A stretch of 64,000 bases of DNA from Phymorhynchus buccinoides (taxonomy: Eukaryota > Mollusca > Gastropoda > Neogastropoda > Raphitomidae): contig CM065706.1 of assembly GCA_017654935.2 (NCBI GenBank), positions 15,858,559 through 15,922,558 of the forward strand, read 5' to 3'. Positions within the stretch are counted from its first letter, which is position 1; each line of letters begins with the position of its first letter. The translations under genes were made by a program, and so were the position numbers. The notes below the pieces were generated by a model that saw only the letters and a list, made by a program, of their open reading frames with translations, was not told the DNA's origin and searched no databases. Shown here one piece after another: positions 35,822 through 48,590 of this stretch.

Positions 35822-35987
35822 CAGTGGAACCTCCCTTATAAGACCTCCCATTATAAGACTCCCTCCCATATAAGACCTACTTCTCTGAGACATTGCCGTT
35901 CTTTGTAAGTATTAAAACTACCTCCCTTATAAGACCCCTCCATTATAAGACCTCATTTTGGATGGTCTTATAAGGGAGGTTCCACTG
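35822..35987. repeat. Palindromic MITE, Tc1/mariner-pogo type
   Basis: 24-base terminal inverted repeats CAGTGGAACCTCCCTTATAA plus GACC at both ends, flanked by TA on both sides (35820-35821, 35988-35989). CAGTGGAACC ends and a TA target are usual for pogo/Tigger-type MITEs. Internal copies of CCTCCCTTATAAGACC also occur. Confidence 0.8.
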
Positions 35988-35989
35988 TA

Positions 35990-37770
35990 CCCTCAATAAA
36001 TATGCAAAAGGATGTAATTTAAATGACAGGCAATTATTATGTATCAAAATGTTTATGGTATTCTACAACCTGTACTATTTCTTTGTCATGTTGGTTATTG
36101 TCAAGATCACTCCGTAATTATGAACTTTGTTAATATTTTCCTTCAACTGTCTTTGGGAAAGACATTTTAGCAATCTTGTACTTTAGTCATTCTCCCACAT
36201 GTTTATGACCCTCAATCTCAAAGTTTCAGTTTTATTAAAATAATCCTAGGCTGATCCTAACCCTATCCCTTTCCCCCAAAATGGCACACTGTTGCTTCTC
36301 AGTGACAATTTGAGGGGGGGGGGGGTGGCTAAAGTGTAAGATAGCCAATTTATTTTCAACAGTTTATGCAATTTTCTTTCTTTTTTATCCTCAAGAATGG
36401 GTTGCGTTGGACATTATATAACATTTATTGCTATGACCTTTTGAGTGAAAAGATGCACAGACCTGGCTAGTGTGATAATTTGTGATATAGCGATACAATG
36501 CATTTAATAATCCTCATCATCATTGTCATCAGCATCAGCATCATCATTATATTTAATTTACTGAAGACTCATTACTAACTGCTGAGCAACCTTTTTGTTA
36601 TTGATGTTTCATTTTGCGTTTTCTTTCTCTGAAGATGCTGAGTTTTCACAGGCGTATGCACTGGTTGTCATAATAACTATTGTTACTTAACATTGTTCAC
36701 AAATTATGTGTGTTGTAGAGGAAATATTGACCTAAAGGGAACATAAAAAGAGAAATACGCACAATGGTATGTTCAAATGTGATCAGTAAGCATAAATAAA
36801 AACTTGATGGCAGCTTTTCCACCCCAATAGTTGCTGTGGTTGTATAAATGCTTTGTTTGATAATTAAACTATTTTTCGGTGTAAATTTCCAAGTTTTGGG
36901 TGTATGGTTTTTTTATATAAAATTATGCTCATAGTTTCACCCACCTGGTTTTTTTGTATGTTTGTTTAGTTGAGGTTTTTCTTTACGAATGCAGAAAAGT
37001 TGCTCACATCAAACTGGCTGCAATTACAAGTCTTATAGTGGTTGTGTTTTCTGAATATCAGAATTTTGCTTTCCTACTTTATTATAGTTCATTCACTTGA
37101 GGTGGGGGTTTTAGTGGGTGGGGGTGGGGTTTCAGTTTATTTACAGTACATGAAAAATTATCTCCATGGTATATGTCTTTTTCTATATTAATAAATAGTT
37201 TAATAAATGTTAAATAAGAAAAAGATACAGAAAAGTTTGCAATATATCATGACAAATTCCACCATCGGCTCTAAAAATAAAAGAGTCACAGCTTGACAAA
37301 GAATCTATAAGGTAGAGGTGGAAATAGTTATGCCTGTTTACTTTCATTGACAGATTAAGGAACAAAAGAGAAAATTCATTAACGGAAATTATGGTCTTGA
37401 TGATCCCGAGGTTGATGACAAATTATTCTTGTTTCAATGGTGATTTTTTCCCCTTTCAGGGTTGATATTGTCTCTGATAATAGTTTTCCTTATTAATCTT
37501 TTCAGTAGACTTTTAATTGTTACAACAGTGTCTCTGCTTTGCTGCAATATTGCATGTAACTGTGTACAAATATTTGGATTTTACCCTGTGTTCTTTTTTT
37601 AATTCTTATTTGTAAGGCTGATGAATTTCATAACAAAACAAAACTAATTATGACAAAGCCTTACTTATCAATGTGTGTGTGTGTGTGTGTGTTTCATGCT
37701 CATACTTATGCACTAAGCAACTTTATTTCTCCAGTGTATAATACATGTACTTACTTCGTCTTGGCATAAG
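35990..37770. other. Gene-free AT-rich stretch
   Basis: No exon, RNA gene or recognisable repeat other than short poly-G at 36314-36325 and (GT)n at 37674-37691. Confidence 0.5.
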
Positions 37771-38050
37771 GCTATGTCAGACCAATTGACATAAGCTAGA
37801 ACACCAAGGCTACATCAAATGTTGTTATGTTCTGCATAGTTATGCTGGGATTTTATTTAGCCATGGCAAGCTCCTAGCATAACATCATCAACCCCAAATC
37901 CTCCGAAGTCGGAATGTGGCTGCCCACGTGGCGTGTTAATCAAAAACGGTCGCACATGTAATGTTCTCATCCTTAGCTGTTGCATTTGTACCATAGTGTT
38001 CAAGTGCTTTGGCTGTTGGGATGATCCCTGGAGTCTTTAAGCCATTGTAT
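37771..38050 (-). repeat. 'CTCCAGGGATCATCCC' family repeat with extended flank
   Basis: Reverse-oriented copy (37903-38050) plus the preceding GGCTAGAACACC-type flank (AGAACACCAAGGCTACATCA at about 37797), which matches 20045-20185 inverted. An ACA trinucleotide run follows at 38050-38072. Confidence 0.65.
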
Positions 38051-38208
38051 GACAACAACAACAACAACAACAACGTACATATATTTTGAACTATATTACA
38101 ATAAGCATTTAACAAGTTAGATGGTGCTTCACGAATCTATTGAATCTGTAAATATATAACAACTCAAAAGAATTCAAGGGCCACTTGCAGATTTGGCACG
38201 CTTTTTAA

Positions 38209-38447
38209 CCCTTTCACCGCCAATGTCGCATTTTTGCACCACAATCATTTAATACCGGTGTCATTAAAACCCTTGAAATCAGGGTCTGATATTCAATGAT
38301 ATTGTGTTCGTAATTTTGGGCAGTAAGGAATGACCCTATTCTAAATGTGTCACAGAGAAATCCCACAATATTGCAGACAAAATATTTTCTGTACCTAAGT
38401 AAGTCTAATAGAAATGTTTGGCTCAAAGATGGCTGGCGGTGAAAGGG
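38209..38447 (+). repeat. MITE with CCCTTTCA ends, copy 3
   Basis: Perfect TTAA at 38205-38208 and 38448-38451; terminal inverted repeats CCCTTTCACCGCCA. This is the best preserved of three copies. It is piggyBac-like by target and ends, with no transposase. Confidence 0.78.
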
Positions 38448-38451
38448 TTAA

Positions 38452-39401
38452 AATTAAAATTGGTGTCACAAATACAAACATGTTTTACCAAATTTCATGT
38501 GAAACTGCTGTATTGCATTTATCTGTCATTTGATCTGTGCCAACACTTCTTACTGTGGTACCTTAGTAGTACAATGCATGGCGTGCTCGCGTGTGTGTGT
38601 GTGCATGTGCGTGCGCGCGCGCGCGTGTGTGTATGTGTGTGTGTGTGTGTTTCTGTAAGTTGTGTACCTTTTTCAAGATATGCGTTTTTGTTCATTTGTA
38701 TATATGTACTTTTCTATATTCTACTCATGTAAAATGTATGTATGTTCGTCATGTTCTATAAGATAAATTATATTCTATGCTGTATTTGTATTAAATATGT
38801 AAAGCGCTTAGAGCCCTAAATCAGAGAATAGGCGCTATATAAATAATCATTATTATTATTATTATTATTATCTGTCCCCTATGGTTTAAAAGAAAACCCT
38901 AGAAATCAATCAAATGTTAGTTAATTCTTCTGTTTTAAAACTAGAAATGAATAAAACAGTGCTTGTTTTTTTTCTATTTTAAAACAAGAAATGACCAAAA
39001 CATTGCTTGCTTTTTCTGTCTGTTTTAAAACTAGAAATGAATAAAACAGTGCTTGTTTTTTCTGTCTGTTTTAAAACTAGAAAATGAAGAAAATGTTGCT
39101 TTATTTTTGTATCTGTTTTAAAATTAGAGGTGAATGAAATATTGCCCACTTTCTCTATCTGTTTTAAAACTGGAAATAATTAAAATATTGCTCACTTTGT
39201 TATTCAGTTTTAAAAGTAGAAACGAATGAACTATTGCTCACACGTGGTTGTGTACTTTGACAAAGTGTCAAGCACAGTTGGTATGGTATTGGAATTCTAT
39301 GCCTGTGTGTAATTGCAACTTGAGAAACATATCATGTATTGAATTAAAGTTATTTTAGCTTAAAGCTAAGTTGTTTGTGTGAGCATATTTTATGTGTGTG
39401 C

Positions 39402-39476
<75 letters not shown>

Positions 39477-40229
39477 GCAAAGCCAGGGTGCGCTTAATTG
39501 TAACACTAACTAGCTCTACAAATCCCAAAACACTGCTTTACACTAATTACAATCGTTGGTGTCACACCAATACCCCATCACACACATGCACGCACGCACG
39601 CACACACACCAAATCACCAAGAACAGAATGAAAGCAAGATGGCAAAGCCATATGAACAGACTTCCAGTTCAGCAGCAAAGAAAGGAAGTAAAACAAATAA
39701 AAGTTAATTAAAAAGTCTCATATGGCTTGCCATTTGTCATCAGGCTGACAATGCTCTATAAAAATCCAGCAAGGCATTGTCCAGGTTGACAACACCAGGC
39801 TCATCCCAGCACCGAGCCGCCAGAGAAGAGGACATGATCAGCAACTGTCATCCATCCACTGTCGCACTGAATACAGACGAAATTCATTTTCCCCTTGAAC
39901 TATCTGCGACTGGAACGGGCTACCTGAGGTGGCTGTGTCTGCCACCTGTTCCAGCACCTTGCAGTCATCCATCAAACAACAATAGATTTTTTTTTTTAAA
40001 GGTGTTCCTGTTTTGATGCGTCATCATGTTGGGGATCCACAGGGAGAACCAGCTGGCTGGGTCATTGTAGATTAGGGTTTTCTCTTTTTCTTTTGCTCTC
40101 TCTCTTTTACTTTATTTCTTTTATGTTCTATTTTATTTTATTCTTTTGATTCTCCAACTTCGGACCTCGACCGAAATAGTGCCATAAAAATCAAATTTAA
40201 CCGGAAGAAGAAGAAATAAAATAAGAGGC
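38452..40229. other. Gene-free stretch with minisatellite and (GA)n
   Basis: At about 38800-38872 there is a LINE/SINE-type 3' tail (AAAGCGCTTAGAGCCCTAAA, GGCGCTATATAAATAA, then ATT repeats). At 38890-39235 about six units of 55-60 bases share TTTTAAAACTAGAAATGAAT. (GA)n lies at 39407-39472. No gene is seen. Confidence 0.55.
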
Positions 40230-40985
40230 ATCATTGTGGAGACATGGAGTACTATTCACCATATTCATAAATGACTTACCTGAAGAAGTAAATAGTGAAT
40301 GTAAGGTCTTTGCTGATGACACAAAGCTATATAATACATCTGGTAATAAAGAAACATTACAGTCAGATTTACACTCTCTACAAGCATGGTCAGAGAAATT
40401 GAACTTATATTTTAATGTCCAAAAAATGCAAGGTAATGTACATTGGAAGGAAAATCCCTAAACATGATTATTACATGAAGCTGAACTGCACAACAAGTAA
40501 AATTAATCAACTCAACTCAATACAACTTCCTATGTATGTGAAAACGAGAAAGACTTGGGAATAACTTTTGATCCATCGTTGACATTTGATACACATATAC
40601 AGAACTTAACCAGTAAAGCTAATCAAGTAATGGGTTTAATTAAAAGATCATTTGACTATCTTCTTAAAGATATATTAAATTATACAAGGTTATGCTTCGA
40701 CCTCGCATAGAATATGGTAACTGTATATGGCATCCTGACCTAAAGAGACAATCAATAGCAATTAAAAAAGTTCAGAGAAGAGCCACAAAATGAGTTAAAG
40801 CATATAAAAAATATGTATTATGAGGAACGTTTAAACTTTCTACAATTACCATCTTTAAGAGGAAGAAGTCTTGGAGGGGATCTTATTCAAGTATATAAAA
40901 TTGTGCATAATCTTGATGATATAAATTTCAAAGACTTTTTCATAAAAATGTACAGTAGATAAAACAAGAAATAGTGATGGTAAGT
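40230..40985 (+). mobile_element. Non-LTR retrotransposon reverse transcriptase fragment
   Basis: The + strand reads LFTIFINDLPEEVNSECKVF directly followed by ADDTKLYN (the FADD catalytic box), then SDLHSLQAWSEKLNLYFNVQK. Frameshifts then separate GITFDPSLTFDTHIQNLTSK and a later EYGNCIWHP. The order and spacing match the palm and thumb of CR1/Jockey-type reverse transcriptases. Stops and frameshifts show it is dead. Confidence 0.85.
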
Positions 40986-42459
40986 AGTTTCTTAACAGAT
41001 CCAATACTAACACCTGCAAACAATGAATGAATGAAAAATGGTGTTTTACGTCCTCTCGGTCATAGACACATGGGACATTTGTAAATACAAAGATGGTGGG
41101 AACAATACTGGCTGCAATGCCCGGAGGCAGTGCAACACCAGTAAAGTCCCGAGTTTTTAACAGCATAGATAGGTGTAGCGGTAACCACTCGGTTAAACCT
41201 CATCGGCTATGGTACCGCCACAATGCTTTTTTAACACCTGCAAACAGAATTAATGAACTATTGTGTTTTACGTCCTCTCGACCCGGCAAGGCACATATGG
41301 GACATGTATTAGCATTGGGAATATGAGAACGAAAAAGATAAAACAATAACAAAACAGAAAAACACAGACTCCACAACAATAAGGACAAGACACAAAAGGA
41401 AGAGGCGGAGGTAGGTATCTGGTTGGGGAGTTAGCAATAAGCATTTATATTGACAACATTTAAAATTGTAAAACTTCTACTACCAATAAGGTTTCCATAT
41501 GATAAAATAGTGAAAGTGATATAAAATTTGCATATTAAGAATCATGTAGTAGCCGGCCTAGACCACAACCCTCCAAATTGTAGATTAAACTACATGATTA
41601 AAATTTTAAAAAAATGTATTTTAATAATGAAAAACCAAAATTGGCCCATTACTTAAGTTAAATGAGAATATATACAAATATGTGTATGATATTTACAAAA
41701 TTTACATTTAAAAGATAAAAAGTTTATAATTTTAATCGTCCTACCAGAGGGGGGGGGGGGGGGGGGGGGGAGGAACTCCCTCCCCTGGGACTTCCCAATT
41801 AAGGGGATATAATTACATCACGGACTTTATAGATTAAATTATGATCCCAGAAGAAAAGAAAGAGCGAGGGGAGGGGGCCCGGAGGATCTCAGCGGCCCGG
41901 GAGAGGGTGGACCCACCGAAGGAAGGGTACGCAGGCCATCCATACACCTGCAAACATTTTTTTTACCTGTTAGTAAAAAAATGGGTAAAGGTCAAGATCA
42001 AAAATCTTTTGGACGAAAACACAAATTTGAAAATAAAATTTAAATGTTTCGATGAATAAAAAAGCAGTTCTCTTAAAAATGTATTTGTTATTAGTTTTAG
42101 ATTAAAGAGATGCAAACCACTAAATAATTTATCAAATCAAATTCATTGAGAAGGGGCGTAAAAAGGGCCGAGAGGCCTATAAATAGCCCTACACTACTAC
42201 CTACACGTGTACATGTGTGTGTAACCTTAGGCTCCCGGCCCATGTGTGTGTAACCTTAGGCTCCCGGCCCACCCACCCCACCCAGCTCCCAAGTGCTTTC
42301 GTCACAAAGGAGACACAAAACCCCCAAAACACAGATAGCGTGACACCCTCTACCACCCCACCCCACCCCCAACAAAAAAGAAGAAGAAAAACACCCTAGA
42401 AATGAACTGTGACAGTGCTAACACGGCCAGACGGACTCATGATGAACACAAGGATACAT
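40986..42459. other. Repeat-rich gene-free stretch
   Basis: Holds two copies of the TCGGTCATAGACACATATGG family (41042-41222, and a truncated form with TCTCGACCCGGCAAGGCACA at 41264-41312), a poly-G run (41750-41770), and a 30-base direct repeat containing GTGTGTGTAACCTTAGGCTC at about 42212-42271. No gene is seen. Confidence 0.5.
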
Positions 42460-43204
42460 ATACAGTCGAACCCGCTTATAAGAAACCCGCTTATAAGAAA
42501 ACCCACTTATAAGAAAGCAATTTTTTCCCCGGCCGAACTCCTTCTTTCTTAAAGCCATCCTTAGCTGCCTGAATTCATTTCGGGCGAACGCGTGATCAGC
42601 AGAAACGAGAAAAGTCAATTAGTGTTCTTTTCCTTTTCGCCCGAACAAACAACGAATCAATTGATCGCCGAACAGTGGGTTTGGTCCTTAATCTGACCCG
42701 AAATGAACTGTGCGGAAGTGTACCTTTGACCTCCAACCTCATAGCGAGGCTCCAAAGCCTACTTCGGTAAACATGTAGGCTAGGCCTAGGCCTAAGCCTA
42801 ATCCCCCCACCCCCTTAAATTTCTGCATCGAAAGAAAATAACCGAGAACTAACAGTTTTGTTTTTTGTTTTTTTCAAAAGGGGAAGTAATAGCATTGAAT
42901 TATCTTCATATAATGAAATGATGTGATGATGACAGATCGATGAACATGCCTTTGGTCTGTTCCGTGTTCGTGCTGATCGAGTGATCCAACTCTCTTGTTC
43001 ACAAAACTGAAAGAAGCAGACTTTGAAGTTCGTAAACATGACGAGGGTGACAAAACTACATCTTTGCATTATGACCTAGGCTAACATCTGACGGCAAGAA
43101 AGAAAAAGAAATCGGAATAAAAAACAATGGCATATTTTGGATAGATCATTGATCTAAAAATAAAGATCAGCAACAATTTTTTTTCCTTCAAGTATGAAGA
43201 GTTC

Positions 43205-43382
43205 TCGTGTTCAGCCGAACACGACATGGGAACGAGATTCAGGCAGAATGGCTGTTCGGCGAGCAAACCAACGGCTGTTCGGCGAGCATGTTCGGGGGCC
43301 ATTAAGGGAAAACCCGGTTCAGCCGAACATTTCTGTTCGCCGAACACCGATTCGGGCTGTTCGCCGAACAACTGTTCAGCTA
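43205..43382. repeat. Cluster of TTCGSCGAA palindromes
   Basis: At least six imperfect palindromes on the theme TGTTCGCCGAACA occur in about 170 bases (near 43209, 43252, 43272, 43317, 43332 and 43357), with looser relatives near 42531, 42580, 42637 and 42665. It may be a protein-binding array of the surrounding element. Confidence 0.6.
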
Positions 43383-44531
43383 AGGGTGGCTTTTATGTAT
43401 TATCAAAACTCGGATATAAGAAAACCGCTTATAAGAAAACTCAGTTATAATGAAGCAAATTCGTTCTCCCATCCGCGATGTAAACTCGATAATAAGAAAA
43501 TGATTTCATACAAGGGAGTTGGTTTGCAGTTCATTTTCTTATAAGCGAGTTTGATTTTATTATAAGCGATTTTGCAAGACTTGATTGCAAGACTAACTGA
43601 GTTATTTTTGTTCCTTAGATTTCATGCTTTCCTTCAGTATTCTGTACAAAATAAATGCTGAGAAGAAGAAAAAATACGAATGCCTGTACCTTTGTGTTAG
43701 TTAAGCGCATAGAGCTCCACATTTGGTGGAGGAATGCGCTATATAAATGATTCACTATTATTATTATTATTATTAGTTGCAGTGAGACTAGAGTAGCCTA
43801 CCTTAATATAGAAAGATACTCTAAGTGAGCCTGCCCATCCTTTGCAATGGCAGAGAGGAAAAGACAGTCTACAGCCGAACCCGCTTATAAGAAACTCGCT
43901 TATAAGAAAACCCGCTTATAAGCAAGCAGTTTATTTTCCCTGGCAGAATTCCTTCTTTCTTATGCATTATCAAAGCTTGGATATAAGAAAACCGCTTATA
44001 AGAAAACTCGGTTATAAGGAAGCAAATTGGTTCTCCCATCCGCAATGTAAACTCGGATATAAGAAAATGATTTCATACAAGGGAATTTGGTTTGCAGTTC
44101 ATTTTGTTATAAGAAAATGTGCTTATAATGAAGCAAAACAAATTCCCTGCTGAACTTCTTCTTTCTTATCTATGATCAAAACTCGGCTATAAGAAACTCG
44201 CTTATAAGAAAACTCGGTTATAAGCAAGCAAATTCCTTCTCCCATCCGCAATGGAAACTTGGACATAAGAAAAGTATATCATACAAGAGAGTTGGTTTGC
44301 AGTTCAGTTTTTTTTTTATAAGCGAGCTCTATTTTCTTATAAGCGAATTACCATTGACAACATTTTCTTAAAGACCCACCAGATCACATGTCAAAATCAT
44401 GGGTTCCACATGTTTCCCTCTTATTATTATTATTATTATTTAAGAAAATGTATATAGCGCTTCACATTTAAGCTCTAAGTGCTTTACAATTGCCCTAAAA
44501 TTATTCATATTGAAAACAACCGCTTACACAT

Positions 44532-44570
<39 letters not shown>

Positions 44571-45211
44571 CACACAAAGAAATATGTACATACTAAACTA
44601 AATATAAATAAAATACATATACATAATAAAATAACAATTTACAATCAGATTACATTAAAAAATCAATTTTCAATTTACATAAACAAGTTACACATTCACA
44701 ATGACCGCAAAAGTAAAGTATACATATAGGTACACACAAGGTTCACAAACATTCAAAAATAGAGAAACACGCTCATAAAAGCAAATTAAGACAATTATAG
44801 CTGGTACGAAATCTTGTTTTGACCAGGTTTGACTCCCATACAAATGCCCCCAAATTGAAAATGAAACATTTTAAAGAGCAGCCTCAATTTTAAGTTGGGG
44901 GAATTTGTATGTGGGTCACAGCTACCCAGAAAAAACAAGGGACTTAATCGTGTTGGGTCAGTGTGTCTTTAAAAGTGAGTTGGACCTGAACTGAAAGGAT
45001 GTTCCGAGAAAATTGAAGTCGTTCCAAAAAGGGAAAGTTTACTTCATACCAGTTGCGTCACAGACAGTCTAAACAGTACATGCACTTGATTGCAAGACTA
45101 ATTGAGTTGTTTTTGTTCCTTTATTCTATACTTTCCTTCAGTATTCTGTGCAAAATAAATGTTGAGCAGAAGAAAAAAATATGAGTGCCTGTACTTTTAT
45201 TTTCAGCAGCA

Positions 45212-45364
45212 ATGGCAGAGAGGAAAAGGCAATCCATTTCTTTAAGAAGACAAATACAAATAACTGAATATGTGGACGAAAATCCACATAAACAAAAGCA
45301 AACGATTGATAAAAAGCTGCATGGGTGGACAGTAAATGGTAATAGTTCAGTACAAGAAAGGTGA
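45212..45364 (+). pseudogene. pogo-type transposase N-terminus
   Basis: ATG at 45212, just after an acceptor-like TTTTCAGCAGC, opens 50 codons: MAERKRQSISLRRQIQITEY, then VDENPHKQKQTI. The KRQSISLRRQI..I.EYVDENP pattern is that of the CENP-B/pogo DNA-binding helix-turn-helix. It runs to TGA at 45362, overlapping a donor-like AAAG|GTGAAG at 45360/45361, so it could be a first exon. The rest of a transposase (DDE domain) is not present nearby. Confidence 0.55.
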
Positions 45365-46229
45365 AGGGGTATGTATTTGATAACAGTGAAAAGGGAAAAA
45401 AAGCTGGTTAGTTTGAGTGGTTGTAGGCACCTTTAAATCTTCTTCTTAGTAGACGATTTTCATTTTATGATGTAAGAAATGCATCAAATTAGGAACAAGG
45501 ATGTTCTCTTCATTTTGTTTCGGATATAAGAAAACTCGAATATGGTAATAAGCAAAAAATGATCTCCCTTCGATTTTCTTATAACCGAGTTTTGCTGTAT
45601 TTTGATTTTATGATGTAAAACATGAGTCATAGGTGGCAAGTTTCTTTATAGTCCATTGGCATTGTACAAACGCAAATACAAAATTGTCTTCCATTGTCTA
45701 AAATGAGTTATACATCCAAATTAGAATATTGATTAAAAACAAGAAACAGAAATTTACATTTAAACAAATGTTACTCTCACCCACTCATTCATCTGCTCTC
45801 CGCTATCTTGCTCGCTCATCATGCAACTCACACCACGTCTGCCTTCATTTTTGTTTTTAATTTTCTGTTCCGTTCTTTCTTTTTTTCCTCCTTTGTTTTG
45901 CATTTCCCCCCCTTTTTTCATGCACCAAATTAGGTAAAAGCATTTTCTCTTCGTTTTATGTTTCTGTTTGCCTTTAATTTTATTCTTTTATTTTTTGCAT
46001 TTTTTCCCATTCAAATCGGTTATAAGAAAATAAATTCAAAATGTTTTCTTATCGGATATAAGAAAACCCGTATATAAGAATTTTTTATTTTTATCTCCCT
46101 TTGATTTTCTTATAACCGGGTTTTACTGTATATAGTATTATACCAGGATATCTCTCCCATTCCAAAGGCTGTCTGCGCGTGCCCACCAACCCCTCTCCAC
46201 CCAAGCTAGTAGCTTCCCTTTCTCTATTA

Positions 46230-46493
46230 AGCCGGTGACAGACTATGTGACTGCCTCATGTGATTTGATCAGGTCGTGACGTTTCACCTCATTTGCATAC
46301 CACCCTTCTCGATCAGTCTGACTCAGTCGGGCCCAGTCAGGTGACAGGGCCGAATAGGGCGGGTTCTAAATTTCACTGATCGAGTCTGATCGAGTCAGAT
46401 TGCTTGTGACCTCTTCTGTGTGGGAAACAAAATTTGATCTACGTCACGACCTGATCGAGTCATATGAGGCAGTCGCATAGTCTGTCACCGGCT
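46230..46493. repeat. Palindromic MITE, PIF/Harbinger-like, second family
   Basis: Arms AGCCGGTGACAGACTATGTG and the inverse CATAGTCTGTCACCGGCT, extended by GACTGCCTCAT(G/A)TGA. TTA at 46227-46229 and 46494-46496 is a three-base target duplication. No coding is seen. Confidence 0.72.
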
Positions 46494-46649
46494 TTATACA
46501 GTGTAAAAAGAGAATGGGGCAGGACCATCGAGGTACTAAACGGAGAGCTTCCAGTGGCCGCGTTTTATGTTACCAAAGCGACGCCATATTGCTAGGATTG
46601 TGCCACTCCCACCGCAGCAGCAGCAGCAACACATGTACAGTAGGCGGTC

Positions 46650-46693
<44 letters not shown>

Positions 46694-46941
46694 CGTGGAA
46701 GGGGGATTCAATGGTGCTCAGTATTTGTTGCATGTTACATAACACAGACAAGGTTTTATTATATGTACCATGTTATTGTTACTAATTATGATATGCTATG
46801 AATAGCTACAACACTTGTTCAGTAAACCATTTACACCTCGGGTACATACCTACGCATAACAGCTTTAATTTGTCTTTCATGTCTTTTTGTTCGTATTTTT
46901 ACACAAGTCAGCAAAAGAAGCCAAATGGTTAGAACTAGTTT

Positions 46942-46944
<3 letters not shown>
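46494..46944. other. Gene-free stretch with (GT)n
   Basis: A (GT)n run lies at about 46652-46688. No exon is seen. Confidence 0.45.
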
Positions 46945-46989
<45 letters not shown>

Positions 46990-47024
46990 GAGACAGAGAG
47001 AGAGACAGACAGAGAGAGACAGAC

Positions 47025-47064
<40 letters not shown>

Positions 47065-47500
47065 GGACAGAGAGACAGACAGAGAGAGATAGACAGAGAG
47101 ACAGAGAGACAGACAGAGAGACAGACAGACAGATAGAAAGACAGACAGAGAGATAGACAGAGACAGACAGAGAGAGACAGACAAAGAGACAGACAGAGTG
47201 ACAGACAGACACAGAGAGAGACAGAAAGACAGACAGAGAGACATACAGAGATATAGACAGAGAGACAAACAGACAGAGAGATAGACAGGGAGATAGACAG
47301 AGAGACATGCAGACAGACAGAGAGATAGACAGAGACAGACAGAGAGATAGACAGACAGACAGAAAGACAGACAGAGAGAGAGACAGACAGAGAGAGAGAG
47401 GGAGACAGACAGAGAGACAGACAGAGAGATAGACACAGAGAGAGAGAGAGGGGGAGACAGAGACAGACAGAGAGATGGACAGAGAGACAGACAAAGAGAC

Positions 47501-47565
<65 letters not shown>

Positions 47566-47630
47566 GAGACAGAGAGAGAGGCAGACAGACAGACAGAGAG
47601 AGACAGACACACACACACGAGCGCGCACAC
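46945..47630. repeat. Long (GA)n/(GACA)n compound array
   Basis: Nearly 700 bases of GA and GACA units (CAGACAGAGAGACAGAC themes), followed by (AC)n. Its open frames in several phases are repeat artefacts (Ser-Leu, Arg-Glu or Cys-Val repeats), not genes. Confidence 0.9.
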
Positions 47631-48590
47631 GTACATTTTAACTGAAGTACTAGTTTGATTGTCTCTCTCTCATCTGTCTGTCTCTTTCTCTCTCTCTCTC
47701 TCTCTCCCTCTCTGCACACACACACACACACACACAAACCCATATAAAATTTTAAAACGCGTGCATAAGGAACGCACACATCCTCTTTCTTCTACTATCA
47801 ACAGAGTATAAACAGCACCCAGTTAGATCCTACACATGGCGATCCCAACCTGCCTGCTGTGGCATCAGTTTTACTGTGTAGTTTACTGCTGGCTCGCGCA
47901 GTCACTTCTCTTTACGTCGATGGGCAGGGCGTTGATGGGATCATTACCATCATACTATGCGCTAAGCCATCTTGGTGTTCATAGAACTAAAATAATAAAT
48001 ATGGTGCAAATAGTTTTGCTTTTCTGTTTTACACAAATACCTTCCTGATAAGAAATAACATGTCAAATGTCTCTTCAGTCCCTCTTTGAAACAATGCTGA
48101 CACTGTCTCGTAAAAAATAAATATATATATAAGGCCTGTGATTGGTAGTAACCGCATCATCATTTGTTTACCTTGGCCTGTTTGGAAGTGGTTTGCTTGA
48201 AATGTGTATGATAATTATCAAGCAACCTTTTTTATGTGTGTGTCCAATGCATAAATGATCAACTTTTGAAAAAACAATACTTCCCCTCTACAGTCCAATG
48301 CGTAAACGACATTGATCATTTACGCATTGGACTGTAGAGGGTAAGTATTGTTTTTGAACGTCACTTTACACTTGTCGTATAGTTGTTTGTTTGTTGTAGG
48401 CCTATAGACCACTGGCGTTAGACCACTAGAACCATATATATTTGTGATCAGCATTAACAGGGGAATGCCGTGGGAAACATTTTGAAGGGGCCAATAGCAC
48501 AGTGAGAGTGAGATCTGAGGGGGCTCTGAAAGAAAATGCTCATAATGTCAAAACTTGACGTTAGAAGACTATCTATACCTATATAATAAC
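47631..48590. other. Gene-free stretch with a perfect palindrome
   Basis: (CT)n and (AC)n lie at 47660-47738. A hairpin at about 48268-48356 has arms AAACAATACTTCCCCTCTAC with AGTCCAATGCGTAAA and their near-perfect inverse. One arm and its flank recur at 15893-16095. A short ORF around 47836 has no support as a gene. Confidence 0.55.

Larger units (their letters stand above)
42460..46140. mobile_element. pogo/Tigger-like region with many CTTATAAG palindromes
   Basis: TACAGTCGAACCCGCTTATA-type termini and internal CCCGCTTATAAGAAAA units occur again and again (about 42465-42530, 43410-43565, 43872-44345, 45520-45595, 46015-46135). CAGTMRAACC ends with TA are typical of pogo/Tigger elements. 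Between them lie a CENP-B-like ORF (45212) and a fragment of its start at 43848 (ATGGCAGAGAGGAAAAGACA). An (ATT)n-tailed LINE/SINE end (about 43700-43776), its inverse (44420-44500), and (AC)n at 44535-44568 are nested inside. The whole looks like several overlapping or nested copies. Confidence 0.65.

Noticed and set aside
46831..47779. Long open frames of 230-280 codons on the - strand
   Set aside because: They are translations of (GA)n/(GACA)n repeats in three frames (Ser-Leu, Cys-Leu patterns) and contain no other sequence.
47836..48048. 70-codon hydrophobic ORF, considered as another tail exon
   Set aside because: No acceptor gives a phase-1 entry into an open frame, and PPxY motifs are absent.
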